Shown piece by piece: positions 1 to 11,900 of a DNA stretch of 64,000 nt; the first letter of the stretch is position 1; each line of letters opens with the position of its first letter. The notes beneath the pieces were generated by a model. It searched no databases. It was given only the letters and a program-made list of their open reading frames with translations, and was not told the origin of the DNA. Both the position numbers and the translations under genes were made by a program. The stretch spans positions 28,629,121 through 28,693,120 of the forward strand of contig CM041085.1 in NCBI GenBank assembly GCA_023079485.1, read 5' to 3'. This stretch comes from Archilochus colubris. Lineage: Eukaryota; Chordata; Aves; Apodiformes; Trochilidae.

Positions 1-539
1 TGAACAGATACTAATTTTTAATAAATTGCCTCCTGTAAAATTTTCTGCCTTGCTTCCTGATACTGTAATTTATTCAGAGTAGTCCTTCCTGCAGACAGAT
101 ATTATTACCTTTCTTACTTAGAAATGAGGTACACTCCTGAATTTACTTGAGCCAGCTGCAGTTGTGTTACTCCTCTTACTAAAGTCAGAGTCAAGGCTGA
201 ATTTGTTTTGCTAATACTAAGTGCCTGTCAGGAAAGTACTTTGACATAAGCTCCACAGATTATGCAAGGAAAGCACAAAGTGATCCTGTAATGGCAACCG
301 AGGTACTCAAAGCATCACTCACTATGTATCTGAGTGTTTAAGAAAATCACTTTGATTTTTTTTTAACACATATACTTTGTCAGAGATCTTTTGGGGGGAG
401 TGGGTGAAAGCAGGGAAATAGTCAAGTCATACCACTATAGTTTGATTTTGTAGTGGGAACAGATTTATGATTACATAGGCTTTAACAGTTGACTAAACTG
501 GAGCTACTCCACTACCAAGTGCAGTTAAGAACAAAGTTA

Positions 540-544
540 CCCTA
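540..544. repeat. LTR target-site duplication, left copy
   Basis: CCCTA lies directly before the TG of the LTR and matches the right copy exactly. A 5-bp duplication is usual for ERVL-class integration. Confidence 0.85.
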
Positions 545-867
545 TGTCCTGGTTTGGACCAGGATAAAGGTGGTTTTCTGTTTCTGTACTTTTGCTTTTA
601 GCTAAGTCCCTTGTAAGTAGCTGCACTTGTGAAACTAACAGCAAGTTTCTCAGTGTCTGTTTCTAGGACTGATAATACTTGATGTTTATAGTTACTGCTA
701 GAGACTGGTATGCAAGGCCAAGGACACTGCTCAGCTCTGCATGAAAACATTTTACCGTCCAGGAGGACACAGAGGTCCCACCTGAACCCTCCTTTAGGGA
801 GGAACAGACAAGATAGATGCCAGAATTGACCAAACAGAGTATTCCATCCCATATACGTCACACTCAG

Positions 868-873
868 TATAAA
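868..873 (+). promoter_or_regulatory. TATA box in the solo LTR
   Basis: TATAAA in the context CTCAGTATAAATTTG, about 320 bp into the LTR and upstream of its polyadenylation signal, the expected U3 position. It could drive plus-strand transcription antisense to ARID1B; activity is not known. Confidence 0.6.
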
Positions 874-1154
874 TTTGAGGCATCACGGGGCCAGTTTCCT
901 GCTTCCTTCTCGGCATCCTGGAAGGATCCGTCGTTCGCTGCCTGTGTCCTGATCCGTGCCAGCCCATATCTGTGTGTTCCTGCCTCCGGTTCCCGACTGC
1001 TGCCGACTCCAGGAGTCCAGCCTGGACTTTCCCAGGGCTGCCCTACAGCCTCGTGGTGACGTGAGAGTTATTGGGAAGGGGGAGGAATGTGGTTTCCATT
1101 TTCCTGTATATTTGTATATATTTAGTAATTTTACCTATTTATCATTACTGTTTC

Positions 1155-1160
1155 ATTAAA
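1155..1160 (+). terminator. Polyadenylation signal of the solo LTR
   Basis: ATTAAA follows a T-rich stretch and sits about 130 bp before the LTR end, consistent with the R-region polyadenylation signal of this LTR type. It acts on the strand opposite to ARID1B. Confidence 0.55.
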
Positions 1161-1290
1161 GTTGTGTAGTTTAGTTTCCAACCCATAAGTCTCTCTCCCT
1201 TATTCTCTCTCCTTTCTCTATCAGGGAGAGAGAGATTAAAGAGAGCGTCTGTTATTCGGTTTAATTGCCGGGCAGTGTTAAACCGTGACA

Positions 1291-1295
1291 CCCTA
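1291..1295. repeat. LTR target-site duplication, right copy
   Basis: CCCTA lies directly after the terminal CA of the LTR and is identical to the left copy. Confidence 0.85.
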
Positions 1296-4053
1296 CTGCT
1301 CACCAGCATTAATTTTTTAATCTGACACCTATGATGCCAGAGAATTCCAATAAAAACCAAGGTAGGAAATTTCAGCTTTTACCCATACAATTTTGTATCT
1401 TCTTATATTCTAACATATAAGGCAACAAAATAGTTTCTATTTCACTTTTATTGTAGTTCACGGTTGAGAATGTTCAGATTTACCAACTTTATGGTTTCAC
1501 TTCTAAATGGCAAGAATCTCTTTTTCAAATCAGATCCAGAGCAGAGTGGAAACCAGTTAAGAATTTTTCATTCTTGTTTTTTCTACTATACATTTCAAAT
1601 GATGCTGCTTTTCAGCAGTGTGGCAGCAGGCTCTGAAATGACAGTATAATCTGAAAACTTTTCACAGCTTACTGAAGGTAAGAAGTGTTTCTTACTGTGT
1701 GAGCTTTCAGGTTGTCATGCTTTGTAAAATGGGTGCAATTTTCTTCTAAAGTGAAATGTTAACTTTAGAAGAATGCACTGGAGGGAAGAATGTTATACCT
1801 CAAGAGTAAAGATCTTTTTCTATTCCCTCTTCACCTATTTTTATAAGTGTAAATATATAAAAATGACAGATGTGTGAAGCTACTCTACACACAAACAAAC
1901 TTCAGTTCCACATGGGCAGGTTCAGCTGGCAGCTTAAATTTGCCTATAGGTTAACCCTCAGAAATTACGAAACACTCATTAGTTGACTGTTAACTACAAT
2001 GAGTGCATGTCAGGCAATGCTGGAAGAACATAGATCATGGTCTTTCATTCTGTTAAATTTGTTGATAATTTTGATTATAAAAGAATTCTGGTGCAAGCCT
2101 GTGACATGCATATGTTTCCCAATTCAGTTGCACCCTGCTCTGTCCTCACTCCCTAGCAATCTTCTACATGGTAGGAGCACCCATGTTTAAATGGAAAATT
2201 AAAAAAACCCCACCAGAATATGTGGGTTCCAAGACAATGCCCGTATTAAATATGATGAACACTGTAATTTATTTTAAATACACCTACTACCTATAGAAAC
2301 TGTATTATATACAGATCCTTCTATGGTGAGTCTGCAGATTCCTTCAGAGCAACAGAGATTTCTGTAGGAGCTCTTTTCACATTAAGGCAGTAGGTAGTTG
2401 TTTCTCTACATACCTTTGATCATCTATATTTAGAGAACTATCTACTGTTCACTTCAGTACTACTCTCATTACAAAGACCTATTTTACTAAAGAACAGATA
2501 ATGCATATTCAAGCAGCAAAAACTGCCAAAATGGAATCTCTAGCAGAGGCTTTTGCACGACACAAACCTCTGTCAAGATTTCTTCCTGAAGGACTCTGCA
2601 GACCCCTTGCAGCTAGTACCATGGGTGTATCCACTGTCATCCTCACAGGTACCCAAGATTTTACTAAGTTTTTACAACCTACTGTTTTACTAATGTTGCA
2701 GTGACCCTGCAGAGTTCACACTCACACTTGAAACGTCTCTTAAAAAATTTTAAAAGCCACCTAGCCACTGTCAGGGATGCACACTACATGTAAAATTAGC
2801 ATAGCAGAAGAGTCTTTTTTTCAATGTACCTGAAGAGCACTCAAAACATAACGTTCAACAATTCCTTCTCCACATTTTCTCCAGCCTCACTTCCACATAA
2901 AACTGCTGAAAGAGAGGATCCACTTAGTAGGATCACAGGAATACTGAGGAGTGAATGACAGATTATTCACCTTTGCTTTTATTCTCTGCTGGAATGGAGA
3001 AGTTGTAGCACATGAAGTGGCCTTGGGATTTAATGAACAAATTCAGGCTGTTTTCAAGTGCAATGAACCACCTGCAATCAATCGTTCCAGTCTACCTCAA
3101 GCTGCTGCTGAAGTCAATGAAGTTATCCAGTACTCTTGCCTTCATAGGGAAAAAAGGATCAGCTAATTTCCAGCACTTATTTTTCTATGGTTCTAAAGCA
3201 CTGTATTTTTCCGTATCTGTGTACCAAGAAGCTAACTGAAGCTAAAGTTGCAGCAGCATTACAACAGAAGTTTGAACTTCCTCCATTTATTTTTAACAAC
3301 CCTATATACTTTGGCATATTTACATGGGAAAAACTGCACATATGTTTATGATGACTCTAGGATTTGTTATGCAGTTCATGCACTGAGCTCAGGAATGCAT
3401 TATCACTTGATAGCCTTATAGAGGAAGAACTCGATGTGTTGGACAGCCTGTACAATAACTCTCATGAATCCCTCCAAAAAAACACCCAAAGAAGCAATAC
3501 CCAAAACATTACTACAAATTGAACTAGCAGAGTTTTTGGTACCACGCTTTCAGAAATGCTGTTGAGAGAAAGATGAGACTTTGTGGGAACAAGTAACACC
3601 AGCTGCCTTCTGAGACTCAAAGTCGCTGCCAAATAAACACAAAAACATTTGAGGTAGTGCATTTCATGCCATGCTGCCCCTATGCTCAGGGGGTTCACTA
3701 GATGTTTGGTTTTTGGGTGGGTAGATCTTCTTCCCTCCAATTAGCCTTTCTCTGTTTGTCCAGAGACATATTACACATATCACTCTGTGAAAATTAAATT
3801 GTTATCAAAGAATTGTTGCTAATTTAAGTGCACATTAACATTGGAAAAAGCTGACATATTCCTCACAAGAATAGGTATCATTATTTCTCTATGTAGAAAT
3901 TACTATTACTTTTGGTAAAAATAAGAGGAACAACACATTTTTTTTTAAATTAAAAAAAACCCAAAAACCCCAAAACAAATACACCAAAGCAGAAATGAGC
4001 AAGCAGACATTTGCTCCCCATAGGCCATAACAGCTTATGTCTGCATTCATTTT

Positions 4054-4104
4054 TCTATATATGTATATAGATTTTCTATGTGCATATATATAGATATATA
4101 GGTG
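4054..4104. repeat. AT-rich simple repeat
   Basis: An imperfect TATATA tract with GTATATAG interruptions in the intron downstream of exon F. Confidence 0.7.
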
Positions 4105-4903
4105 ATGAAAATAATTTTTAGCTCCACACATCTCTCAGGTTTTTTGTTATAACAAATAAACATAATTAATCTAAAAAATACTTTTCTAAAAACATAGATG
4201 GATCGAATTTTTTTCTACCCACAATCTGGGTCATGTCAAAGCAGCTGAATGAAGCAAATCAGAAAAAATTTTGGTTTAGTCTACACCCTGATAAATTAAT
4301 GATCGTATTTCCAAACACACAATTCAAAATTTAAAATGTTTCAAAAATATATATGGCAGCTTTTCCGTGGTGCTGGCTCCGCAATTTAAACTTTGATTGA
4401 TATTAGTTTCAACAGGGGAGAAGATTTATCTTTTTTCTTTTTTTCCCCCTAAATAATCCTAGTAAAGACAAGTGCAGCAACCAGAGTGAAGTCAGTTGTG
4501 TGAAGGAGTTTGGGCCCAGAAACAGAAATGGAATTGTCCATAACAACACAGTTGGCATGCTTGGAAGCTGATGCACTACAGGAAGGATGTTTTCTTCACA
4601 ACAACCGCTGTATTACCAGACAGCACACTTGCATGATGCACACAATTTTACTCAATCTTATTTCAAAGTACTTTTGGGACAAATTTTGCCCTTGGATAAG
4701 CATGCTCAGGCCCCACTGAAGCCAGGCAGTGGAACTTACAGTCATGTGTCCGAGAGCAGAATTTGTACCCAGTGTTATAAAGAAAGAAAACTGTTTAGTA
4801 GATAAATAATGAAGAAAAGGATTTTACAAAACAAACAAGCAAGCATTAAAATATAATTAATTACAAAAAAATTAACAAAAAACAAAAAACCAGAGCCACT
4901 TAC

Positions 4904-5062
4904 AGGGCTTGATGGAGTCTTTGGCCAGCCTGGGCTGCTAATGCTATCACTTTCATCTCCATGAAATGAGGAGATGCTAGCAGAGCTTGGGGACATTGGG
5001 GAAGGGACTGGCAGGTTGCCTGGGGTTGGGGGCTGAGAAATACCCTGAGAGCTGTAGCTATC
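4904..5062 (-). CDS. ARID1B: ARID1B coding exon F (159 bp, phase 0 to 0; possible cassette)
   Basis: The acceptor is CTCTACCACAG and the donor AGCCCT|GTAAGT. The exon is exactly 53 codons, starting [20 protein letters not shown] and ending [13 protein letters not shown]. It has several Ser-Pro and Thr-Pro dipeptides ([25 protein letters not shown]), which are possible proline-directed kinase sites by inference, and an acidic patch, GDESDS. Both ends are phase 0, so it can be included or skipped without disturbing the frame. I recall ARID1B protein isoforms that differ by a 53-residue insertion next to the ARID domain, which fits this exon but is unverified. The following exon, expected to start the ARID domain region, is not found in the remaining 4.9 kb of intron. 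Confidence 0.95.
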
Positions 5063-5156
5063 CTGTGGTAGAGGAATAAAAAAAAATAATATGACAAAGG
5101 CAGGGCAAACTTTATTAAGAACAAAAAAAATACATCCAGTTTAACAGACTGACCAA

Positions 5157-5239
5157 TTTTTATATATAAAATATATATAAACAGAGAGACACATACAGAA
5201 AACACACACATATATAAATATATTTATATATATATATAA
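5157..5239. repeat. TA-rich microsatellite in the short intron
   Basis: An imperfect TA-rich tract with an embedded ACACACAC stretch, about 95-175 nt upstream of the exon F acceptor. The longest pure run of TA is near 5226-5238. Confidence 0.85.
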
Positions 5240-5640
5240 GGTATTAAAATGACATTGATCATTAGTATAATTTGGAAAGTTTGCTGGATGCTTGGCTAAG
5301 GTACTGAGCCACCATGCTTATTTCAAGCTCACATGGAATGCTAAGCATGGGTTTCCCCTTATGAAAGAAAGAAAATAAACAAGCTGTTCACCTTATTTTA
5401 AATCAAATAAGGCAGGAAAGCAAAATATTAAAGTATGTTGCTGCTGCTGAGGCGGCCAAAACAGAAAGCTATAACTGAAGGCAGAGAAAAATGGCTGCAA
5501 GTATTGAAACCAGGCAAGACCCTTCTTTCCCACCCACCTGGCACAGCCGAATCCCCACGCAAGTTTTGGCTTGGGTTGCTTTGCCCCCGCAAGTTAAAAT
5601 GCCGTAAGAACTAGTAACTTTCAGATCCACACAATGAAGG

Positions 5641-5697
5641 AAAAAAGAAAAACAAACAAAAAAAGAAAAACAAAAAAGAAAAAAAAAACAAACAAAG
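5641..5697. repeat. A-rich low-complexity tract (U-rich in the transcript)
   Basis: About 57 bp of A runs broken by G and C (AAAAAGAAAAACAAAC type). On the ARID1B transcript it is a U-rich stretch between the exon E donor and the exon F acceptor. Confidence 0.85.
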
Positions 5698-5824
5698 AGA
5701 TTGCACATGAATGGAAAGGCATGCAGGAAAGAACAGAAGTGGGTAGGCCAAAACCAGAAGATGAAGGACAAAACAGCAGACTTCTGTGGGCTGCACCAAC
5801 ACCACGTGCGGAGGTGGTAAATAC

Positions 5825-5934
5825 CTTTGACTTGCTCTCGGGCTGGGGAGGTCCTTCTTCTTTGCCATCTGTTTTGAGAGGAAGGGGTAGTTTGGACTCA
5901 CCAGGTGTCATCATATCTGCAAGACCCATAGGTG
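5825..5934 (-). CDS. ARID1B: ARID1B coding exon E (110 bp, phase 1 to 0)
   Basis: The acceptor is TTTTCGATCAG and the donor TCAAAG|GTATTT. It completes an Ala codon, then reads [20 protein letters not shown], then [16 protein letters not shown], and ends exactly on a codon boundary. Unlike the four exons upstream it is charged (Lys, Glu and Asp), marking the move from the low-complexity N-terminal half towards the ARID region. Its 110 nt would shift the frame if skipped. It lies only 762 bp from exon F, much closer than any other pair. The phase-0 end means exon E can splice to exon F or directly to a later phase-0 exon without changing the frame. Confidence 0.94.
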
Positions 5935-8900
5935 CTGATCGAAAACAGGAGAAACAGTTAAGCATGACTGTGTTTGGCTTTGTAGGAAAAAAACACGCTT
6001 CCTGCTGCAAGGTCGCGGTGACACGTGAAGCAGAGTAACGTTATCCCACCTCTGTCCTGTTATTCTAGCATCCGGAAACCTGGAAACCTCTTCAGTTGAA
6101 GCAAGGAAATGGAAGAGAATGGAGGAGGGGAGAACACAAGCATCATGCAAGAACAACAACCACCACCACTTTACAGAGTAAAAGTCATTCTTCATACTGC
6201 TGGTGGTCTCCAACTGTATCCGCATTTGACCACTGTATTTTAACAGAACAACAGTCTGGTTTAATAGCTACTACACCTTCCCTTCAGCAACAGACAAAAG
6301 TAAACGAAAATAATGCACATTTGGGTTGCAATGCTGAATCCCAGAAAAAAAGGCTGAATTTCCCAATTATGCTTGTATTAAGGCTGGTGTCCTGCAGATA
6401 ATTCCTGCCCCTACCGACTTCGGTATGAATGGCTCAGCCACTGTGAGCCTTAACTACAGAATTACAAGCTCTAAACTCCGCTCTGCTGGAGAACCAACTT
6501 CTTCCCCTCCTGCCAGAACGAGGTGGGACTATAATGAACGCACAAATGTCTTTCCCTGATAATGGCAAGCAGTTGCTTCCCAAGGGTTGTGAGGAATTCA
6601 AAGGGTTTTTTTATTTGAAGATGGAAGTGCTAAGCATAGAATTACTGCTGCAGAGCTGCTGGGTTCCTGGATTTCTAGAACGATGCAAGAAGAAACACTG
6701 AGATAAATAGACAGAAAATAGTGGGCAGAGCAGATGCTAGGAGATGCCATGACACTGGATCAATGCAAATAACCAGAGAAAAACTGCAAGACACCAGGTG
6801 ATTCTTTCCCTGCAGAAAACCACGTGCACAGCATTTGTAAAAGACTGGATTATCTTCCCTTCCTCTCCCTTTTTTGCTTCCCCTCATGCCCATCTTTCAA
6901 AGAAGATAAGAAAAGAGAGGAGAAGAAGAACGCAGAAAAACCTACATGGCAATAAAAAGGAAATAGCACAGATCCCAAACTTACTAATTTTAAGAAACAG
7001 CAAAGCAGCATAGTTAAAAAAAAAAGAGCAAAATATATGATCATTACCAGACTAGTGTGCCTCTCTGCAGCATGACAATGCTGGCATGCACCAGGCAGCA
7101 GGCTCACAGCATAGCAAGCCAAAGACAGGAGAGGGAAAAGAAGCTTTAAAAATACTTCACAGATTGCCCACTACGAAACGATTATTGCACATATTCATGT
7201 ATTACTATGTTTTAGAAAATAATTAGTTTTAATTACAGCAGTGAGAGCATGAGCAGGACTCTGGTGAATACGCTGGCAAGCTTTGCAGTGCTAATTTGCT
7301 AATATCTTTAGCATCACTGCAGGTTGAGACTACGGGTCTGCCAAAAAAACCTACCCAGCCATGTGCCATGTGAGTTTATAACTGTATGCTCAGTGTTCTC
7401 AATATTCGACTGCTGGTGTTTTTCATGGGCACATTTCCTTGTTTTTTTCAAAGCACATTTGTAGCCCAATCAAGCCCTTAAAGTCATCACAACACATAAA
7501 TCATAATTGAGATTTAAAAAAAAAAAAAATTACTTGCAATACTTAAGACTTCAAGAATTGGAACAAAAAGCCTTTTTCAAGTGATGCAGCTGCAGAGAAA
7601 AATCTATTGGGATCAGCTAAAAATGCTGTTATTTTTATGTATGTGTGTGAAACCTCAACAAAACAGCCAAGCAACATGATTCTGGCAAGCCAGCATCCAC
7701 TAAACATTTGATTGGTATGCATTTTGCCCTTATACTCTGTTTGAGGAGGTGGGGCAGCCTGTGACCATTATGAAGGGAAGGATGGCAGTGTAACACATTT
7801 TAGTTTTGAATTCCACTTAGAAAAAAGTTATTATATGTACAAAATGGTCAAATGTATGCCCCAGTCTGGTCTCAAATGGGGATGTCTATCTGTTACACAA
7901 TATCCATTTTAACAGTTAACACATTTCATGCTGTGAAAGAGCTGAAGAAGAAGTCTTAGTTCTAGTTTTAAAGAAAGCAAAGATGACCCTTCTCCTTAGA
8001 GAGGTTAAACAAAGCAAAGTTAACGATCAGGCTTCTCCAGAATTCTGCATGGCTAAGTTCCTCTGCTGACAGGCCACTGTTACCAGGGTTGGCACATGGT
8101 ATTTCTCTTATCAAGAACACAGTAACTGTGCCCACTCCTGGTAGTCCTGTTTCCACCAGAATTCCATTATTAAATCTCTTCTCCATTGAGATTTTAGGCT
8201 GTCAAGTAAAGGGCAAGTAACTCCAGCCTGCAAATTACCACACATATTCTGACTACATTAATCATGTTTAAAAATCTAACAAACCTGACTCATTTTGACT
8301 TTTGAATATATCTTGTTGGCACATGCTAACATATCAGGATTTAGAGACAATTATGAAAAAAAAAATAGTTTCCCAAATTCCGTTTCACTTCTTGTTCTAA
8401 ATTATTTACTTCATCTACATCCTTTCTTCCTGGCAGCAGAACTGCCAGGATTTTCATAGCAAATTGCAAGGTTGTCTAGTTTCCCTGTAGCTTTTACCAA
8501 AGATGTTTCCACAGCTACTTTTCTATCCACTGTTGAAATGCTGTTTTGTAACTTCTTACAAACGTACTCTCCAGTGATTTGCAAACAGACATTCCTTCAC
8601 TTTTTTTCTAGCAAAGCAGTGCAGTGAGAACATTGTTTTGACCCTTTTCTGAGCAGTGAAATACTGTTATTGTCATGAAACTGCTAAAATAAGATACAGG
8701 CTCTTTCTACGCAGGTACTAATAATTCTGCGTGTGAAGTGCAGACCAAAGGACAAAACATTTTAGAGAGGAGGATAACAGGGAAATCTTGACTCAAAAAG
8801 AGTTGGAGCGTACTGTGAATAGATGTCAAGTACTAGCCTCTGGCTTATTATAAGAATTTAAGAGCTAGAATGATTTCAAAAAGCAAGTATGGGTCAAGGT

Positions 8901-11900
8901 CCTGAATTAACTATTCCACATTGAATTTAACATACTCAAAGGCAGATATTGACATGAGTAAAACTGCAGCAAAGTATTCTTTTTTTTTTTTGCTAAAGGC
9001 TGCTCTGTCAGTCCCAGAAGATGATGAAATACTGTAGGAACAGCAACACAAACATTGTTTTTCTCTTTATTGCTAGTGCAATAACAAATCACTCCACAAA
9101 ACAGAATATTACATCCTTTGTAAGACATGCCTTCCTCCCTTCTACTCCTAGCACTGCCCCACTGAAAAAAAGTAAAAAAAACCAAAACAAAACCGCAAAA
9201 AAGCAAAGCAAACCAAAAAGCCTCTGTGACTCATGTGGTGAAATGTGAAGCTGGCAAGAGGATCCCCACTGCTTTTATGCCCAGAAGAAAAACAGAAGAG
9301 GCACAACAGCATTTCATGCTGTCCTGCCACAAATGACTGTCCCCCTCTGGGGAAAAGCACAGCCCAGGGGTCTCAGGCACCTTATTCTGACAGAGACAAC
9401 AGGGCCACCTAGGATCTCAGTGCCGCACCTTCTTTCCTTCTAGCAATTCTCATCCAAAGGATGAACTAAGCATAAGTGGTCTGGGATGCAGGCATCTCTA
9501 TGCCAGGAGCTGGCACACAATGACCATTGGATTACAGTCACTTCTTGTCTGGAGTATAGGTGAGGAGATACTCCAGCTGTTGCCAACTGCTGACATTCTC
9601 CAGAAAGTTTTTTAAAATGTTCATTATATAATAGGTCATATGAAAATATGTGATTGAGCAAAAAAGAAACAGTGAAATAAATGGAAGTCTCAATTTTTCA
9701 AAGAAGTAAAAATGTAACTAAGCTGCAAAACAGGGACAGCCAATCAACCTTTCTAAAAAATGCTTCATTTCCATAAATAGAATTCCTTTCTCTATCAGAC
9801 GTTAATCCAAATAAAACCGAAGTCAAATATATTTAATAAATATGAAAAGGTAAGCAATGCATCTATTTTTATCATAATTTTTCAGAGCATTGTTTTAATT
9901 ACCTTAGGGCAAATTATGTAAAACACAATGTTCTAGGAAAAATTAAGTATTACAATGGTAAAAATTCATTGGGGATAAAAATAATACCCAGAAAATGGAA
10001 GGTTTCAGTAGGGCACAGGTAGTGAAATTAGGAAAGGATCCTTGTGGCAGTAAGGAGATTAACGCTGCTTCATTGTTTTGTTCATCTCCAGAGGTAGGAG
10101 AGATTATGAGTGTCAGTTTCTGTGCAAGCACAACATGGAATTCTCAAAGACATAAACTCCATGTTACTTATTTTTAAAGATAATTTTCACTAGAATTAAC
10201 AAGGCTCACAGCAGGAAATTATCTTATTTATGCTGGATTTTTTAAGTTTCCTTTTATTATACACACACTTAAAACCTGCATTTGAAAAAACTGGGAGAAG
10301 AAAATCTAAAATGTGGAAAATGTGAACTCATATAAGAAATGGATAGTGGAGGTTATACCATTTTTCTGATGGCACTTTGATAATTTTGAATGGATTCTGT
10401 AACTTTTTCTTGAAGCTTTCTGTATTGTTATGGATGGGATACTCTATCACAAAGGATATTCTATCAGAAGGATCCATCTGCTTTGATCTCACAATTTCTG
10501 TGATCCTGAATTGCTCTACATCAGTAGAAGCTGGAGACCTGGTGTTTGATTCACAGTCATTTCTAAAGTACCAGGATGCTGAACTGCAACATGATCTTCT
10601 TTTCAATTGTGACATCAATTAAAAAAGCTACAGAATAAAAAGGATCCACTGGTAATAAGGAGGTACAAAGGCTAATAGAAGTGTGGCAAAACCAGTGTTA
10701 CAGCTTTACTGAAGCTCCAAAACTATTTGAAACAGCATCAACAATCTTTCTCTATTTTAGAGTAACACCTAAAACTGCATTTTATTAAAATGAACATAAC
10801 CAAAATATACCTTCCTCCCTCAAAACAGACAACAAAACTGCACTCTCCAAGACCCAGACAGACCCAGACAAACAAAAAAAAAAGATCTTTCCCCTGTTGC
10901 TTACCTTAGTTTTTCATTGGCCTCAGATATTCGTGCTCAGTGCATGCCAGCAAACCAACCCATACCCATATTTAACTCTACAAGCATCCACTAGGTTGCA
11001 TTTGTTTTTTGCTCCTGCACATGAACTGAACCCTGTTTTATCTGAGGATGTATGACTTTACACTAGCAGGACAAATGCTCAAGAGCCAGACAGCTGAACT
11101 GGACTTTGTGTGATGGAAAAAGCCATTTTCAAGCCTGGAAGCAGTTATCACCTGCAAGTTCTCCACCTCAACAAAAGCAGGGCCAGAGCTGACCGTGAAG
11201 TGCTCCCCTAGCTCACAACATTATCATTTTGAGTACTGTATTTACACTTGTCTTGAGCTCAGCCCTCCACTTCTTTGACCCAAGCAGAAGTGGAGTCAGG
11301 ATAGGGGGAGATGCAACATTCCCAGTGCATGTGCCCCAGCAGTGTATTCGCACCTCATTTTCTCTTTTTGTTCCCCCTGTACCAACACTGTCTGTTTGCT
11401 CTTGGAGTCCAGCTGCATAAAGCAATATAGAGCAATCTAGATACATGTCTGCTCACACACAGAGGAAAAGAGGTGCACTGAACTCCTCTAGTTCATCTCA
11501 CACTTCCTTTCCATTGGGTAATCTTTGAATTAATAAAACTGGAACAAAAGAAAACCTCACAAATGCACCAGCAGAAAAAAACCCTGATAAATGTTTAAAT
11601 TATTAAAAATCCAATATTTCAGAATGCATAACACAATAAAAAGAGTATGACTACCACATACAAAAGACTGCCAGGATAAATGGCCTCGCATTGAACAGAT
11701 TTCCACTGTATGAAATAACGAATGGCTGAATTATCTGAACAAAAAACCCTCTGTGAATCTTCCTTTAAACTGGTTATTCCTTAGGAATACATAAATCTTC
11801 TTAGGCAGGGCACTCTGCCATCTGTTTGCTGTTGGTTATTTTTGCAGCTCTGGGGGCCAAAGGAAAAGGGGGAAAAATTACTTCTGCTAATAGCAAAACA

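Larger units (their letters stand above)
545..1290 (+). mobile_element. Solo LTR of an endogenous retrovirus (ERVL-like)
   Basis: A 746-bp element starting TGTCCTGGTTTGGACC and ending AAACCGTGACA, so it has the canonical TG...CA termini. It is flanked by perfect 5-bp direct repeats, CCCTA. The start, a TATA box at 868-873, an ATTAAA signal at 1155-1160 and the CT-rich then purine-rich run before the end follow the order I know from an abundant avian ERVL-type LTR family. The family name is from recognition, not a search. No internal retroviral genes follow or precede it, so it is a solo LTR left by recombination between two LTRs. It is antisense to ARID1B. Open frames within it are short and not significant. 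Confidence 0.88.
1..4903 (-). other. ARID1B: Partial intron downstream of exon F
   Basis: At least 4.9 kb of intron starting at the strong donor CCT|GTAAGT. It holds the solo LTR (545-1290) and an AT repeat near 4.05-4.10 kb. No ARID-domain exon was found, so the next exon lies beyond position 1. Confidence 0.85.
5063..5824 (-). other. ARID1B: Short intron between exons E and F (762 bp)
   Basis: A GT-AG intron, about a tenth the length of the next shortest intron in the window. It contains a TA-rich stretch about 95-175 nt upstream of the exon F acceptor and an A-rich tract (U-rich in the transcript) about 130-185 nt downstream of the exon E donor. Confidence 0.9.

Noticed and set aside
817..1159. 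Plus-strand open frames near the window start
   Set aside because: They fall inside the solo LTR, which does not encode a protein.
1723..1740. TTTGTAAAATGGGTGC as a MIR core
   Set aside because: Only about 16 bases match and the flanks do not resemble MIR.
1..4903. An ARID-domain exon downstream of exon F
   Set aside because: No minus-strand frame here resembles the ARID fold sequence, so the domain must lie beyond the window.
5634..6038. A 134-codon plus-strand frame opposite exon E
   Set aside because: Its first part is the A-rich tract translated as Lys-rich repeats and the rest is the complement of exon E, so it is a shadow.
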